Notes: generated by a model from the letters alone, not told the origin. DNA of 9,758 nucleotides from Chitinophaga pinensis (GCA_945897765.1 CAMDGP010000068.1:1-9758); one strand, 5' to 3'; positions 1 to 7,393 are shown, counted from the first letter of the stretch. Made by a program: numbers and translations.

Positions 1-137
1 ATATCAATATCACTTTCTTCCGTATTTGAAGAATCAGCATACGAACCAAATAAACCTATTTCTAAAACAGCATACTCTTCTCTAAGCATAGGTTTTAGCT
101 CAATTAATTTTGCTAATATGTCAGCTTTTGAAATCAT
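1..137 (-). CDS. MNT-type nucleotidyltransferase domain protein, N-terminal part
   Basis: The first 45 codons of a minus-strand gene that leaves the window at base 1. The start is the ATG at 137-135; the overlapping ATG at 141-139 hits a stop after six codons. The peptide begins MISKADILAKLIELKPML and contains GLFGSYA at residues 28-34 and SDID at 42-45. This gives the nucleotidyltransferase signature G31-S32, ten residues, D43-x-D45, in which the two Asp bind the catalytic metal. Small proteins of this kind (about 100 residues in the family) are often the MNT antitoxin of HEPN/MNT toxin-antitoxin pairs, where they AMPylate the HEPN RNase; others are free-standing. The HEPN partner, if any, would lie left of the window. 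The family call is fairly firm; the toxin-antitoxin role is only inferred. Confidence 0.8.
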   Translation of the reverse strand, partial: MISKADILAKLIELKPMLREEYAVLEIGLFGSYADSSNTEESDID

Positions 138-141
138 TCAT

Positions 142-149
142 CAAATATA
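142..149 (-). promoter_or_regulatory. -7 promoter box for the nucleotidyltransferase gene
   Basis: Read on the minus strand this is TATATTTG, a perfect match to the Bacteroidota primary-sigma -7 consensus TAnnTTTG. It ends 4 nt before the ATG at 137, so transcription would begin at or within a base or two of the start codon. No TTG lies at the usual 17-23 nt upstream (the nearest gaps are 9 and 38 nt), so the -33 element is degenerate or absent. Confidence 0.5.
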
Positions 150-253
150 GTGATTCTTCAATTAAAAAGAAAAAAACGTTACGACCACAAAAAAGCGATG
201 ATAGACAAATATGTTAGAGCGAAAGTAAAGGATTTAGAAGTTTTAAAACGATC

Positions 254-261
254 TAAGTTTG
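254..261 (+). promoter_or_regulatory. -7 promoter box for the CorC-like gene
   Basis: TAAGTTTG matches the Bacteroidota -7 consensus TAnnTTTG at every fixed position. It predicts a transcript start near 265-267, about 10-12 nt before the ATG at 277. The alternative TTG start at 259 would sit inside this box and upstream of the predicted transcript start, which supports the ATG. No clear TTG is seen 17-23 nt upstream. Confidence 0.45.
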
Positions 262-276
262 TACCTTTACCAAATT

Positions 277-1572
277 ATGGAAGTACTCATCATTCTTTTC
301 TTAACTTTATTAAACGGTTTCTTTTCTTTATCTGAAATTGCTTTAGTTTCTGTGAAGAAAAGCAGAATGGAACACCTAGCTGCACAAGGAAATACACGCG
401 CTTTAACGGTTCTTAAATTATTAGATAATCCTGAAAATTTCCTTTCTTCTGTGCAAGTCGGAATCACATTGATTGGAATCATTTCTGGTGCTTATGGTGG
501 CGCAACTCTTACAGACGACTTAGAAAAAGCACTTGTTAATTTTGCGTTTTTAGGGAATTACGTTCATACTGTTTCATTGATTGCAGTGATTGGGAGCATT
601 ACTTATTTCACGATTGTTATTGGCGAATTGGTCCCAAAAACGATAGCAATGAATAATTCAGAAAAAATTGCATTGGTTTGTGTTCCAATTATCAAGTACT
701 TTACTTTTGCTTCCTTTCCATTCGTAAAATTATTATCGATTTCCACAAAATTCATTTTAAAAATTATTGGTGCAAAAGAAGCAAATAGCGATCATGTAAG
801 CGAGGAAGAATTGAAGTTTTTACTTTTAAATGCTGGTAAATCTGGAGTTCTAGAAACGGAAGAAAGTGAAGTTCATCAAAATATATTTAGCTTTTCAGAT
901 CAAACTGCGAAGTCGTTAATGAAACACAGTTCCGAAGTAGAATGGGTAAATGCTAACAATTCAAAGGAAGAAATCTTTAGTCAAATTACTGAATTTAGCC
1001 ATTCAAAAATAATAGTAAGTGATGGAGCTTTAGAAAACGTAAAAGGTTATTTCCGAGTAAAAGATTTTTTAGAAAAATACAATGACGATTCTTTTTTATT
1101 GGAAGAAATTATTGAAGACCCTTTATTCATTGTTCAAAATACACCCTCTTTTAAAATCATCAATTCATTCAGGCAAACAAAACAACATTTCGGTTTTGTG
1201 ATCGATGAATATGGCGGATTGCTCGGGATTATTACATTGCATGATTTGATTGAAGCAATTGTTGGTGATTTACCAGATGAAGAAGACGATGAAGACGAAA
1301 AAATTGTTGAACGCGAAAACGGCACCTTCTTAATCGATGGTAGAACACCACTTTTTGAATTCAACAAATATTTCAACAAAGAAATTATTGAATTTAACCA
1401 CAGCCAATACACTACAATCGCTGGTTTTATGATGGATCAATTAAAAGCAATGCCAAAAGCTGGTGATGCATTTATTTACGACAATTATAAGTTTGAAATC
1501 ATGGATATTGACGGTAGAAGAATTGACAAAATTCTACTTGAAATAATTGATAAAAGTGAGGATTTGTCATAA
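277..1572 (+). CDS. CorC/HlyC (CNNM-type) transporter-family membrane protein
   Basis: A 431-residue inner-membrane protein with the usual three-part plan. DUF21/CNNM membrane domain, about 1-170: hydrophobic stretches near 1-25, 57-75, 97-118 and 131-152, an early NGFFSLSEIAL motif at 13-23 and the family motif GELVPKTIA at 116-124. CBS pair, about 205-332, ending with EYGGLLGIITLHDL at 311-324. Acidic linker DLPDEEDDEDE at 331-341, then a CorC_HlyC domain at about 343-426. Characterised relatives export Mg2+ or Co2+ with Na+, and the CBS pair usually senses adenine nucleotide; many entries are still named hemolysin. The ATG is chosen over an in-frame TTG at 259 because the protein then opens directly with the first membrane segment. 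The early motif is the generic CorC/TlyC type, so GldE, the gliding member of the family, is less likely; gldD is also not adjacent. The exact ion is unknown. Confidence 0.92.
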   Translation: MEVLIILFLTLLNGFFSLSEIALVSVKKSRMEHLAAQGNTRALTVLKLLDNPENFLSSVQVGITLIGIISGAYGGATLTDDLEKALVNFAFLGNYVHTVSLIAVIGSITYFTIVIGELVPKTIAMNNSEKIALVCVPIIKYFTFASFPFVKLLSISTKFILKIIGAKEANSDHVSEEELKFLLLNAGKSGVLETEESEVHQNIFSFSDQTAKSLMKHSSEVEWVNANNSKEEIFSQITEFSHSKIIVSDGALENVKGYFRVKDFLEKYNDDSFLLEEIIEDPLFIVQNTPSFKIINSFRQTKQHFGFVIDEYGGLLGIITLHDLIEAIVGDLPDEEDDEDEKIVERENGTFLIDGRTPLFEFNKYFNKEIIEFNHSQYTTIAGFMMDQLKAMPKAGDAFIYDNYKFEIMDIDGRRIDKILLEIIDKSEDLS

Positions 1573-1586
1573 AAAAATGATTTGTT

Positions 1587-1600
1587 AAATTAAAGCAATT
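1587..1600 (+). repeat. 14-nt motif shared with the 7394-7544 gap
   Basis: AAATTAAAGCAATT occurs here and, with one mismatch each, at 7431-7444 and 7479-7492. All three copies are in the gaps ahead of the two large secreted-protein genes. It lies 124 nt before the GTG at 1725. It could be a regulator site or chance in AT-rich DNA. Confidence 0.25.
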
Positions 1601-1687
1601 AATCATTCGAACCAAAAAAAGAAAAAAGTTTAAACAACAATTCTCAACCATTTAGGCAACCTGAATCGTTAAATTAAGTATAAACAA

Positions 1688-1718
1688 TTGATATAAATTG
1701 ATTTATATTGTACTTTAG
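1688..1718 (+). promoter_or_regulatory. Promoter of the 1290-residue surface protein gene
   Basis: TTG at 1688-1690, a 20-nt spacer and TACTTTAG at 1711-1718 fit the Bacteroidota -33/-7 pattern (TTG, 17-23 nt, TAnnTTTG), with one mismatch in the -7 box. It is the only promoter in the window with a well-placed -33 TTG. The box ends 6 nt before the GTG start at 1725, so the mRNA would have almost no 5' leader. The TAG inside the box, 1716-1718, is an in-frame stop that fixes the upstream limit of the gene. Confidence 0.5.
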
Positions 1719-1724
1719 CTATAC

Positions 1725-4700
1725 GTGAAAACTATTTTTCTCCTTTTCTCGCTTTTTACAATCTCCAGCCTTTTTGCTCAATCGGTCTGGATGACTCCTA
1801 ATCGCGGACAATGGGATGAAAAAATTCAATATGCAATCGACTTGAATCAAGGAAAAATGTACCTTGAAAATCAAGGAATGACTTTCTTTTTAACAGATGC
1901 ACTTGCCCACAATCATTCCGATGTTGAACATGGCCATTCTAATGAAGAAGAAGGAGTAAATCGTTATCATACGATCAAACAGCAATTGATTAATGCCAAT
2001 TCAAATCCATCAAAAACAGAAAAGAACCTTTCAAAACACTATTCTAATTATTTTATTGGTAACAATCCTTCCAAATGGAAATCGAATGTTTTCAGTTTTG
2101 ATTATGTTACTTTCAATGAAGTTTATGAGGGTATCAACGTTTTTTACGACGGAAAAGATGAACAATTAAGTTACAATTTTGACATTTCAGCAGGTGCAAA
2201 TCCAAATTCAATTCAATTTGAAATTGATGGAGCTGATGCAATTGAAATTTCAACCTCTGGACAATTGATTTTAAACCATCGCTTTGGTCAAATTACACAA
2301 TCCGCACCAATTGCTTGGAACATTTCAGCAGACGGCACTAAATCGAAAGTGAAATGTCTTTTCAAAAAAAATGGGAATGTCGTTTCTTTTCAATTTCCGA
2401 ATGGTTACGATGAAACGCAACAATTAATCATCGACCCAAGTTTGACTTTTGCTACTTTTACAGGTTCAACTGCAGACAATTGGGGTTTTACAGCTACTCC
2501 CGATGTCAATTCAAATCTTTTTGGCGGCGGAATTGTTTTTGGTGTTGGTTATCCAACTACTTCTGGCGCCTACGATGTTTCTTTCAACGGAGGAACTGGT
2601 TCGTTTCCAATGGATGTTGGTATCACCAAATACAATGCAACAGGAAGTTCTTTGCTCTATTCCACTTACATTGGAGGTTCAGGAAATGAGACACCACACA
2701 GTATCGTGGCAGCACCCAATGGCGAATTATTTATTTATGGCGTTACTTCCTCTAATAATTTCCCAATGCCAGGAACGCCTTATGATAATTCGTTCAACGG
2801 TGGACCTAATGTAACAGAAAATTCTCTAAACTTCAATGGTGCAGATATTTATGTGGCAAGATTAAGTGCGAATGGAGCTTCACTTATTGCTGCAACTTTT
2901 GTTGGTGGTTCTGGAACCGATGGGCTAAATACAAATACTTTACATTACAATTATGGCGATCAATTTAGAGGAGAAATTACCTTAGATGGAAGTCAAAATG
3001 TATATATTTCTAGCACAACAGCATCAAGTAATTTCCCAACGGTCTCCGCCAATCAAGGCTCGTTAAATGGCACGCAAGATGCGGTTGTTTTCAAGATGAC
3101 TCCTAATTTAAGTAATCTTTCTTGGAGTACCTATTTCGGTGGTTCTGACTTAGAAACTGGAAACTCAATTACCATCGGAACAGATGGTTCAGCATTTGTA
3201 GCTGGAGGTACAAGTTCTGTTACTTTGCCTATTTCATCTGGAAATGATTTAACTTTTAACGGCGGGTTATCAGATGGATATGTCATTCGTTTAAATGGTG
3301 GAACAGGAACTTTAATGTCTGGAACGTACATGGGAATGAATGAATATGATCAAACTTATTTTGTTCAAACCGATATAGATAATTCAGTTTATGTCTACGG
3401 TCAAACGGAGTCTCCATGGCAGATTAGTCCGGGATGTTACAGTAATCCAAACTCAGGACAATTTATCCGAAAATATACAACCAACCTCATCAATATCAAT
3501 TGGACAACTATGATTGGAGCAAGTAGTGGACAAGTTGAAATTTCGCCCACTGCATTTTTGATCTCAAATTGTTATGATATATACATCGCAGGTTGGGGAG
3601 GTAATCTTAACTCAAGTGGGCAAGCAACAGGCTCAACTACCAACGGTTTTCAAGTTACTCCAAATGCTTATCAATTAAATACGAATGGTAGTAATTTTTA
3701 CCTAGCAGTTCTTGGGAAAGATGCACTCAATTTAAAATATGCAACCTTTATGGGTGGAACAAACAGTAGTTCAAATCACGTTGACGGCGGTACGAGTCGC
3801 TTCGATAAGGCCGGTAGAATTTACCATGCTGTTTGTGGAGCTTGTGGTGGAAATCCAAATGGTTTTACAAGCACATCCGGAAGTTGGTCGCCCACAAATG
3901 GGAGTAGCAACTGTAATATGTCAACTTTCAAATTTGAATTAAGTTCCATTGAAGCAATTGCCGCCCAACCAGAACCTTTGATTTGCATTCCACAATCTGT
4001 TTTTTTTCAAAATAATAGCACCAATGGAAATGCATATTTTTGGGATTTTGGCGATGGAAATACCTCAACAGCTTTTGAACCAATTTACAATTATACAACA
4101 CCTGGCGTTTACGATGTAAATTTGATTGTATACGATACCAGTGGCTGTTTTAGCTCCGATTCAGTTTCTATACAAGTTACTGTTGGTGCATTTAATGGTG
4201 GAGTTGTTCAACCTGCAAGCCCTGTTTGTCCCGGTGGAAGTTATCAATTTGATGCTTTTGGCGGTGTAAATTACAGCTGGAGTCCTGCAAATTTATTAGA
4301 TAATCCATTAATCTCAAACCCAACGGCAACAGTTCAAACAACAACAGCATTTACAGTAGTTATTTCAGATAGCTGTGGTTCGGTTACTTTAAATGTTACG
4401 CTTCCCGTTTTCGATAATTCAATAAGTATTACTCCAGATACGAGTATATGTTTAGGAACGGTAGTGCCTCTTCAGGTTCAAAGCGCCGGCTCTATTACTT
4501 GGAGTCCACCAGAATTTTTAAGTAGTACAAACACTTTCAACACTTCTTCAACGCCTGACACAACGATAACTTACACTGCGAATGTTATTTCTCCAAATGG
4601 TTGTACGTTGAGTGATTCTGTAAAAATTTCTGTTTACTTTTCGCTACCAATTGCCAACTTACCAGATACTATGGAAATGTGTTTTGGAAGTCAAATTGGA

Positions 4701-5597
4701 ATTTTAGCCTCCGGCGGAAGTGCTTATTCTTGGAGTCCAAATGAATTTATAGTGAATGTAAATGGTCCATTAGTTGAAGTCAATCCACCAACTGACAAAT
4801 GGTATTATGTAGATATTGCAAATGCGTGCGGAACGATTCGAGATTCTGTATTTATTCAAATTGTCACTGCGAATATTTATGCTGGAAATGACACGACAAT
4901 TTGTCCCAGGGAATCTGCATTTCTTTGGGCTAATGGCGCTGAAAATTATTTTTGGCATCCATTTAATACCGTTGTAGGACAGTTTGGAAATTATGTAGAA
5001 GTAAAACCTCCAGGAAGCACGATTTACATGGTAGTTGGGGAAGACAATAATGGCTGTTATGATACTGCTTACGTGGAAGTTGTTGTTCATCCCTACCCTA
5101 GTTTACAAGTTAACCCAACAGTTTATGCTTTTTATGATGATGTCATTCAATTGGAAGCGTTTAGCCATGTTCCAGGAACTTACACGTGGTTTCCAACTGA
5201 GGGACTTTCCTGTGTAAATTGCTCAAATCCCACTACTTCCCCTAATCAAAATGTTACTTACTTCGTTTATTTTGTCGATGTGAACGGTTGCAAAAACTCT
5301 AGTTATATTGATATAAAATACGATGCAACTATTTATGTTCCAAACACTTTTATTCCAAATGGAGATAATTTGAATGACTATTTCAGAATCTATGGTGGGA
5401 ACTTGAAAGACATGGAATGTACTATTTTCAACCGTTGGGGAGAATTAATTAAAACCCTTCATTCAACAGAAGATTCTTGGGACGGAACTTATCGTGGGAA
5501 AAAATGTCAAGACGGTACTTACACTTGGAAATTAATCTATGTCGATTTTCTTGGTGTAAAACATCAATTAAGTGGACATGTGAATTTATTGAGATAG
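1725..5597 (+). CDS. T9SS-secreted SBBP-propeller / PKD / Ig-like surface protein
   Basis: A 1290-residue secreted multidomain protein. Residues 1-19 are a signal peptide ending LFAQ. About 20-238 is a beta-rich N-terminal domain typical of long Bacteroidota SBBP proteins (DUF7948-like), with a His/acidic-rich insertion at 62-82. About 240-713 holds seven propeller modules, each opening with a variant of YSTYIGGSG. A PKD domain spans about 752-820 (WDFGDGNTS at 773-781), five Ig-like modules about 831-1198, and a gliding-motility-associated CHU_C domain 1203-1290 (VPNTFIPNGDNLNDYF at 1205-1220, then FNRWGE and WDGTYRG). That last domain is the type B signal for T9SS export, and type B proteins usually need a PorP/SprF-type partner, which is not in this window. 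The GTG start is the only one that keeps the signal peptide: an in-frame TAG lies 9 nt upstream and the next ATG is codon 23. No catalytic domain is seen, so adhesion or matrix scaffold is the likely role, by inference. Confidence 0.93.
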   Translation: MKTIFLLFSLFTISSLFAQSVWMTPNRGQWDEKIQYAIDLNQGKMYLENQGMTFFLTDALAHNHSDVEHGHSNEEEGVNRYHTIKQQLINANSNPSKTEKNLSKHYSNYFIGNNPSKWKSNVFSFDYVTFNEVYEGINVFYDGKDEQLSYNFDISAGANPNSIQFEIDGADAIEISTSGQLILNHRFGQITQSAPIAWNISADGTKSKVKCLFKKNGNVVSFQFPNGYDETQQLIIDPSLTFATFTGSTADNWGFTATPDVNSNLFGGGIVFGVGYPTTSGAYDVSFNGGTGSFPMDVGITKYNATGSSLLYSTYIGGSGNETPHSIVAAPNGELFIYGVTSSNNFPMPGTPYDNSFNGGPNVTENSLNFNGADIYVARLSANGASLIAATFVGGSGTDGLNTNTLHYNYGDQFRGEITLDGSQNVYISSTTASSNFPTVSANQGSLNGTQDAVVFKMTPNLSNLSWSTYFGGSDLETGNSITIGTDGSAFVAGGTSSVTLPISSGNDLTFNGGLSDGYVIRLNGGTGTLMSGTYMGMNEYDQTYFVQTDIDNSVYVYGQTESPWQISPGCYSNPNSGQFIRKYTTNLININWTTMIGASSGQVEISPTAFLISNCYDIYIAGWGGNLNSSGQATGSTTNGFQVTPNAYQLNTNGSNFYLAVLGKDALNLKYATFMGGTNSSSNHVDGGTSRFDKAGRIYHAVCGACGGNPNGFTSTSGSWSPTNGSSNCNMSTFKFELSSIEAIAAQPEPLICIPQSVFFQNNSTNGNAYFWDFGDGNTSTAFEPIYNYTTPGVYDVNLIVYDTSGCFSSDSVSIQVTVGAFNGGVVQPASPVCPGGSYQFDAFGGVNYSWSPANLLDNPLISNPTATVQTTTAFTVVISDSCGSVTLNVTLPVFDNSISITPDTSICLGTVVPLQVQSAGSITWSPPEFLSSTNTFNTSSTPDTTITYTANVISPNGCTLSDSVKISVYFSLPIANLPDTMEMCFGSQIGILASGGSAYSWSPNEFIVNVNGPLVEVNPPTDKWYYVDIANACGTIRDSVFIQIVTANIYAGNDTTICPRESAFLWANGAENYFWHPFNTVVGQFGNYVEVKPPGSTIYMVVGEDNNGCYDTAYVEVVVHPYPSLQVNPTVYAFYDDVIQLEAFSHVPGTYTWFPTEGLSCVNCSNPTTSPNQNVTYFVYFVDVNGCKNSSYIDIKYDATIYVPNTFIPNGDNLNDYFRIYGGNLKDMECTIFNRWGELIKTLHSTEDSWDGTYRGKKCQDGTYTWKLIYVDFLGVKHQLSGHVNLLR
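2442..3854 (+). repeat. Seven SBBP-like beta-propeller modules (residues 240-710)
   Basis: Modules begin near residues 240 (LTFATFTGS), 310 (LLYSTYIGGSG), 387 (LIAATFVGGSG), 465 (LSWSTYFGGS), 530 (LMSGTYMG), 590 (INWTTMIGAS) and 670 (LKYATFMGGT), 60-80 residues apart. Each continues with a DG/NG turn and a hydrophobic strand ending in a Gly-rich or Thr/Ser-rich turn. Seven units suggest one closed seven-bladed propeller. The last ends in the cysteine motif CGACGG at 704-709. The units differ too much at DNA level to be recent duplications. Confidence 0.7.
3978..5318 (+). repeat. PKD domain plus five Ig-like modules (residues 752-1198)
   Basis: A PKD domain is followed by five beta-sandwich modules of about 70 residues; three contain a WSP motif after a CxG-type opening. 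Most modules carry one cysteine near the start and one near the end: C754/C808, C835/C884, C909/C960, C986/C1035, C1060/C1111, with the last module having C1163, C1166 and C1189. The 49-54 residue spacing fits one disulfide per module. It would form a stalk between the propeller and the C-terminal secretion domain. Confidence 0.65.
5331..5594 (+). other. T9SS type B C-terminal domain (CHU_C / TIGR04131-like)
   Basis: Residues 1203-1290 of the surface protein. The order VPNTFIPNGDNLND, FRIYGG, FNRWGELI, WDGTYRG, DGTYTWKLIY and a final SGHVNLLR is the standard gliding-motility-associated C-terminal domain. The family directs proteins across the outer membrane by the type IX secretion system and is generally retained longer than type A domains. 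Confidence 0.93.
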
Positions 5598-5603
5598 AGA
5601 TAT

Positions 5604-5611
5604 TAACTTTG
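5604..5611 (+). promoter_or_regulatory. -7 promoter box for the MBL hydrolase-glycosyltransferase unit
   Basis: TAACTTTG is a perfect TAnnTTTG match, 7 nt past the stop codon of the upstream gene and 16 nt before the ATG at 5628. It predicts a transcript start near 5615-5617 and a leader of about 11-13 nt. The nearest upstream TTG (5589-5591) is only 12 nt away, so the -33 element is poor. The box would let the MBL hydrolase and glycosyltransferase be transcribed independently of the surface protein gene. Confidence 0.45.
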
Positions 5612-5627
5612 CGCAATAAATTTATAA

Positions 5628-6275
5628 ATGTCAATTTCAATTCAATCCTTCCAATTCAACGCTTTTCAAGAAAACACTTATTTAGTTTGGGATCAGCAAA
5701 AAAACTGTGTCGTTATCGATCCAGGATGTTATTCGCGCGATGAACAAATGGAATTAATTTCTTTTATTGAAGAAAATGATTTAAAAATCGCTGCACTACT
5801 AAATACACATGCACATATCGACCATGTTCTTGGAAATCAATTCATTTTGAACAATTACGATGTGGACTATTATTTGCATCCTGAAGATTTAAAAGTTCTT
5901 CAGTCGGTTGAATCGTACGCTCATTTATATGGTTTTGAAGGTTATCAAGTCTCACCTCAGCCAACAAAGTCTTTGGTTCACAATCAAAAATTAATTTTTG
6001 GGGAGTTAGAAATGACTGTTTTACACACTCCAGGACATGCTCCTGGTCATGTAGTTTTCTATTTTGAAAAAGAAAATTTTGTCGTGAATGGGGACGTTTT
6101 GTTCAGAGGAAGTTTTGGAAGAGTGGATTTGCCCGGTGGAAACATTGAAACTTTAAAAGAATCGATTTTTAATATCCTATTCAAACTTCCAGATGAAACT
6201 GCTGTTTATTGTGGTCATGGTCCACAAACAACGATTGGTATAGAGAAAAAAACAAATTATATTTTAGAGTTTTAA
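5628..6275 (+). CDS. MBL-fold metallohydrolase, glyoxalase II-like (short form)
   Basis: A 215-residue cytoplasmic protein with the full metal-binding set of the metallo-beta-lactamase fold: THAHIDH at 60-66 (H61, H63, D65, H66), H137 in TPGHAPGH at 134-141, the bridging D156 in NGDVLFRGSFGR at 154-165, and H197 in CGHGP at 195-199. The GDVLFRGSFGRVDLP segment is typical of the hydroxyacylglutathione hydrolase (glyoxalase II) branch. The protein stops soon after the last histidine and lacks the extra C-terminal domain of classical glyoxalase II, so it belongs with the short YcbL-like enzymes. These probably hydrolyse thioesters, but the substrate cannot be read from sequence. The start is the first ATG after a consensus -7 box. 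It is followed after 2 nt by a glycosyltransferase gene, suggesting joint transcription; there is no obvious metabolic link. Confidence 0.9.
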   Translation: MSISIQSFQFNAFQENTYLVWDQQKNCVVIDPGCYSRDEQMELISFIEENDLKIAALLNTHAHIDHVLGNQFILNNYDVDYYLHPEDLKVLQSVESYAHLYGFEGYQVSPQPTKSLVHNQKLIFGELEMTVLHTPGHAPGHVVFYFEKENFVVNGDVLFRGSFGRVDLPGGNIETLKESIFNILFKLPDETAVYCGHGPQTTIGIEKKTNYILEF

Positions 6276-6277
6276 TT

Positions 6278-7393
6278 GTGGCAAGAATAGGAATTAATGC
6301 GCGTAATATCCTTCCCAAAAAAATGGAAGGTTTTGGCCATTATTCGTATGAAATAACTAAACGACTTTGTGAATCGCATACTGAACATGAGTTTGTTTTG
6401 TTTTTCGATCGAGCAGTTGATTCATCTTTGAGATTTCCTTCGAATGTAAAAACCGTTGTGTTGTTCCCTCCTACTCGTCATCCATTTTTGTGGATTTTAT
6501 GGTTAGAACTTTCACTTCCCTTGGCCTTAAAAAAACATAAAATAGATGTGTTTTGGTCACCTGATGGATTGTGTTCATTACTGACTTCAGTTCCTCAAAT
6601 TATTACCATTCACGATATCAATTTTGAGCATTACCCAAAGGATGTTCCTTGGATTGCACGTTTATATTTTCAGTTTTTCTTTCCAAAATTCGCAAGAAAA
6701 GCTAAGCATATTTTAACCGTTTCAAATTACTCAAAATCAGATATTTCTAACACTTATTCCATTTCTGAACAAAAAATTAGCGTCGTTTACAATGCGCCCA
6801 ATAATTTGTACGAACCAATAAGTGAAGAAGAAAAATTAGCGATAAAAAAAGAATTTACTTTTAATTCAAACTATTTTTTATTTGTTGGCTCTATTCATCC
6901 AAGAAAAAATATACAGCGTTTAATTGAAGGTTTTGCTCTTGCTAAAAAAGATTTGGGTGATTTGAAATTAGTAATTGTTGGTAGTGCGATGTGGAAGGAT
7001 AAATTCTTAACTATTCCCAAGGAAATAGAAAAAGATATTATTTTTTTAGGACATCTTTCGCTTGAAAATCTGACCAAAGTAACTGCTAGTGCATTTGCCT
7101 TGACTTATGTTCCTTACTTTGAGGGTTTTGGTATTCCATTAGTTGAAGCGATGAAATGTGGTGTTCCAATATTAGCTGCTGAAGCTACTTGTTTACCTGA
7201 AGTGGCTGGTAATAGTGCAATTTATTGTGATCCTTTTGATATAAGTTCTATTGCAAAAGGTATGTTAGAACTTTACAGAAACAAAAATCTGCGCGAAGAG
7301 TTATCACAAAATGGATTGAAAAGAAGCCAAGAATTTAATTGGAATCAAACCGCAGAAAAAGTTTGGACTTGCCTTGAGGATGAATTAAACTAA
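6278..7393 (+). CDS. GT4-family glycosyltransferase
   Basis: A 371-residue GT-B fold retaining glycosyltransferase. The N-terminal acceptor domain (about 1-175) contains IHDINF at 111-116 and TVSNYSKSDI at 147-156. The C-terminal domain opens with YFLFVGSIHPRKN at 199-211 and carries the nucleotide-sugar EX7E motif EGFGIPLVE, with E282 and E290, followed by GVPILAAE at 295-302. The family moves a sugar from a nucleotide-sugar donor to a lipid-linked or protein-linked glycan at the inner face of the membrane; donor and acceptor cannot be told. The start is the GTG at 6278, 2 nt after the stop of the MBL gene, giving the usual RIGINARN opening. The reading frame is open further upstream to an in-frame start at 6209, but that would add 23 unrelated residues overlapping the MBL gene. 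Tight spacing suggests translational coupling. It lies between two secreted surface-protein genes, so a role in surface glycosylation is possible. Confidence 0.9.
   Translation: MARIGINARNILPKKMEGFGHYSYEITKRLCESHTEHEFVLFFDRAVDSSLRFPSNVKTVVLFPPTRHPFLWILWLELSLPLALKKHKIDVFWSPDGLCSLLTSVPQIITIHDINFEHYPKDVPWIARLYFQFFFPKFARKAKHILTVSNYSKSDISNTYSISEQKISVVYNAPNNLYEPISEEEKLAIKKEFTFNSNYFLFVGSIHPRKNIQRLIEGFALAKKDLGDLKLVIVGSAMWKDKFLTIPKEIEKDIIFLGHLSLENLTKVTASAFALTYVPYFEGFGIPLVEAMKCGVPILAAEATCLPEVAGNSAIYCDPFDISSIAKGMLELYRNKNLREELSQNGLKRSQEFNWNQTAEKVWTCLEDELN

Noticed and set aside
259..276. TTG start for the CorC-like protein, adding six residues
   Set aside because: It lies within the TAAGTTTG box; the ATG at 277 begins directly with the expected first membrane segment.
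150..335. 61-codon plus-strand frame beginning with GTG between the divergent genes
   Set aside because: It overlaps the firm CorC-family gene in another frame, runs through that gene's -7 box, is Lys/Arg-rich from A-rich DNA and resembles no family I know.
1134..1412. 92-codon minus-strand frame with a serine run
   Set aside because: The serine run is just the complement of the acidic Glu/Asp linker codons of the CorC gene; a shadow frame.
1576..1607. Inverted repeat AATGATT / AATCATT after the CorC gene as a terminator
   Set aside because: The stem is 7 bp and AT-rich, the loop is 18 nt and no T run follows.
1628..1635. Palindrome GTTTAAAC
   Set aside because: An 8-nt palindrome in AT-rich DNA with no second copy or arrangement that suggests an operator.
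2449..2814. 121-codon plus-strand frame inside the surface protein gene
   Set aside because: It lies wholly within the real gene in another frame; hydrophobic, low-complexity composition with no recognisable domain.
6209..6277. Upstream start for the glycosyltransferase
   Set aside because: It would overlap the MBL gene by 67 nt and add 23 residues (starting MWSWSTNND) that do not fit the family N-terminus; the GTG at 6278 does.
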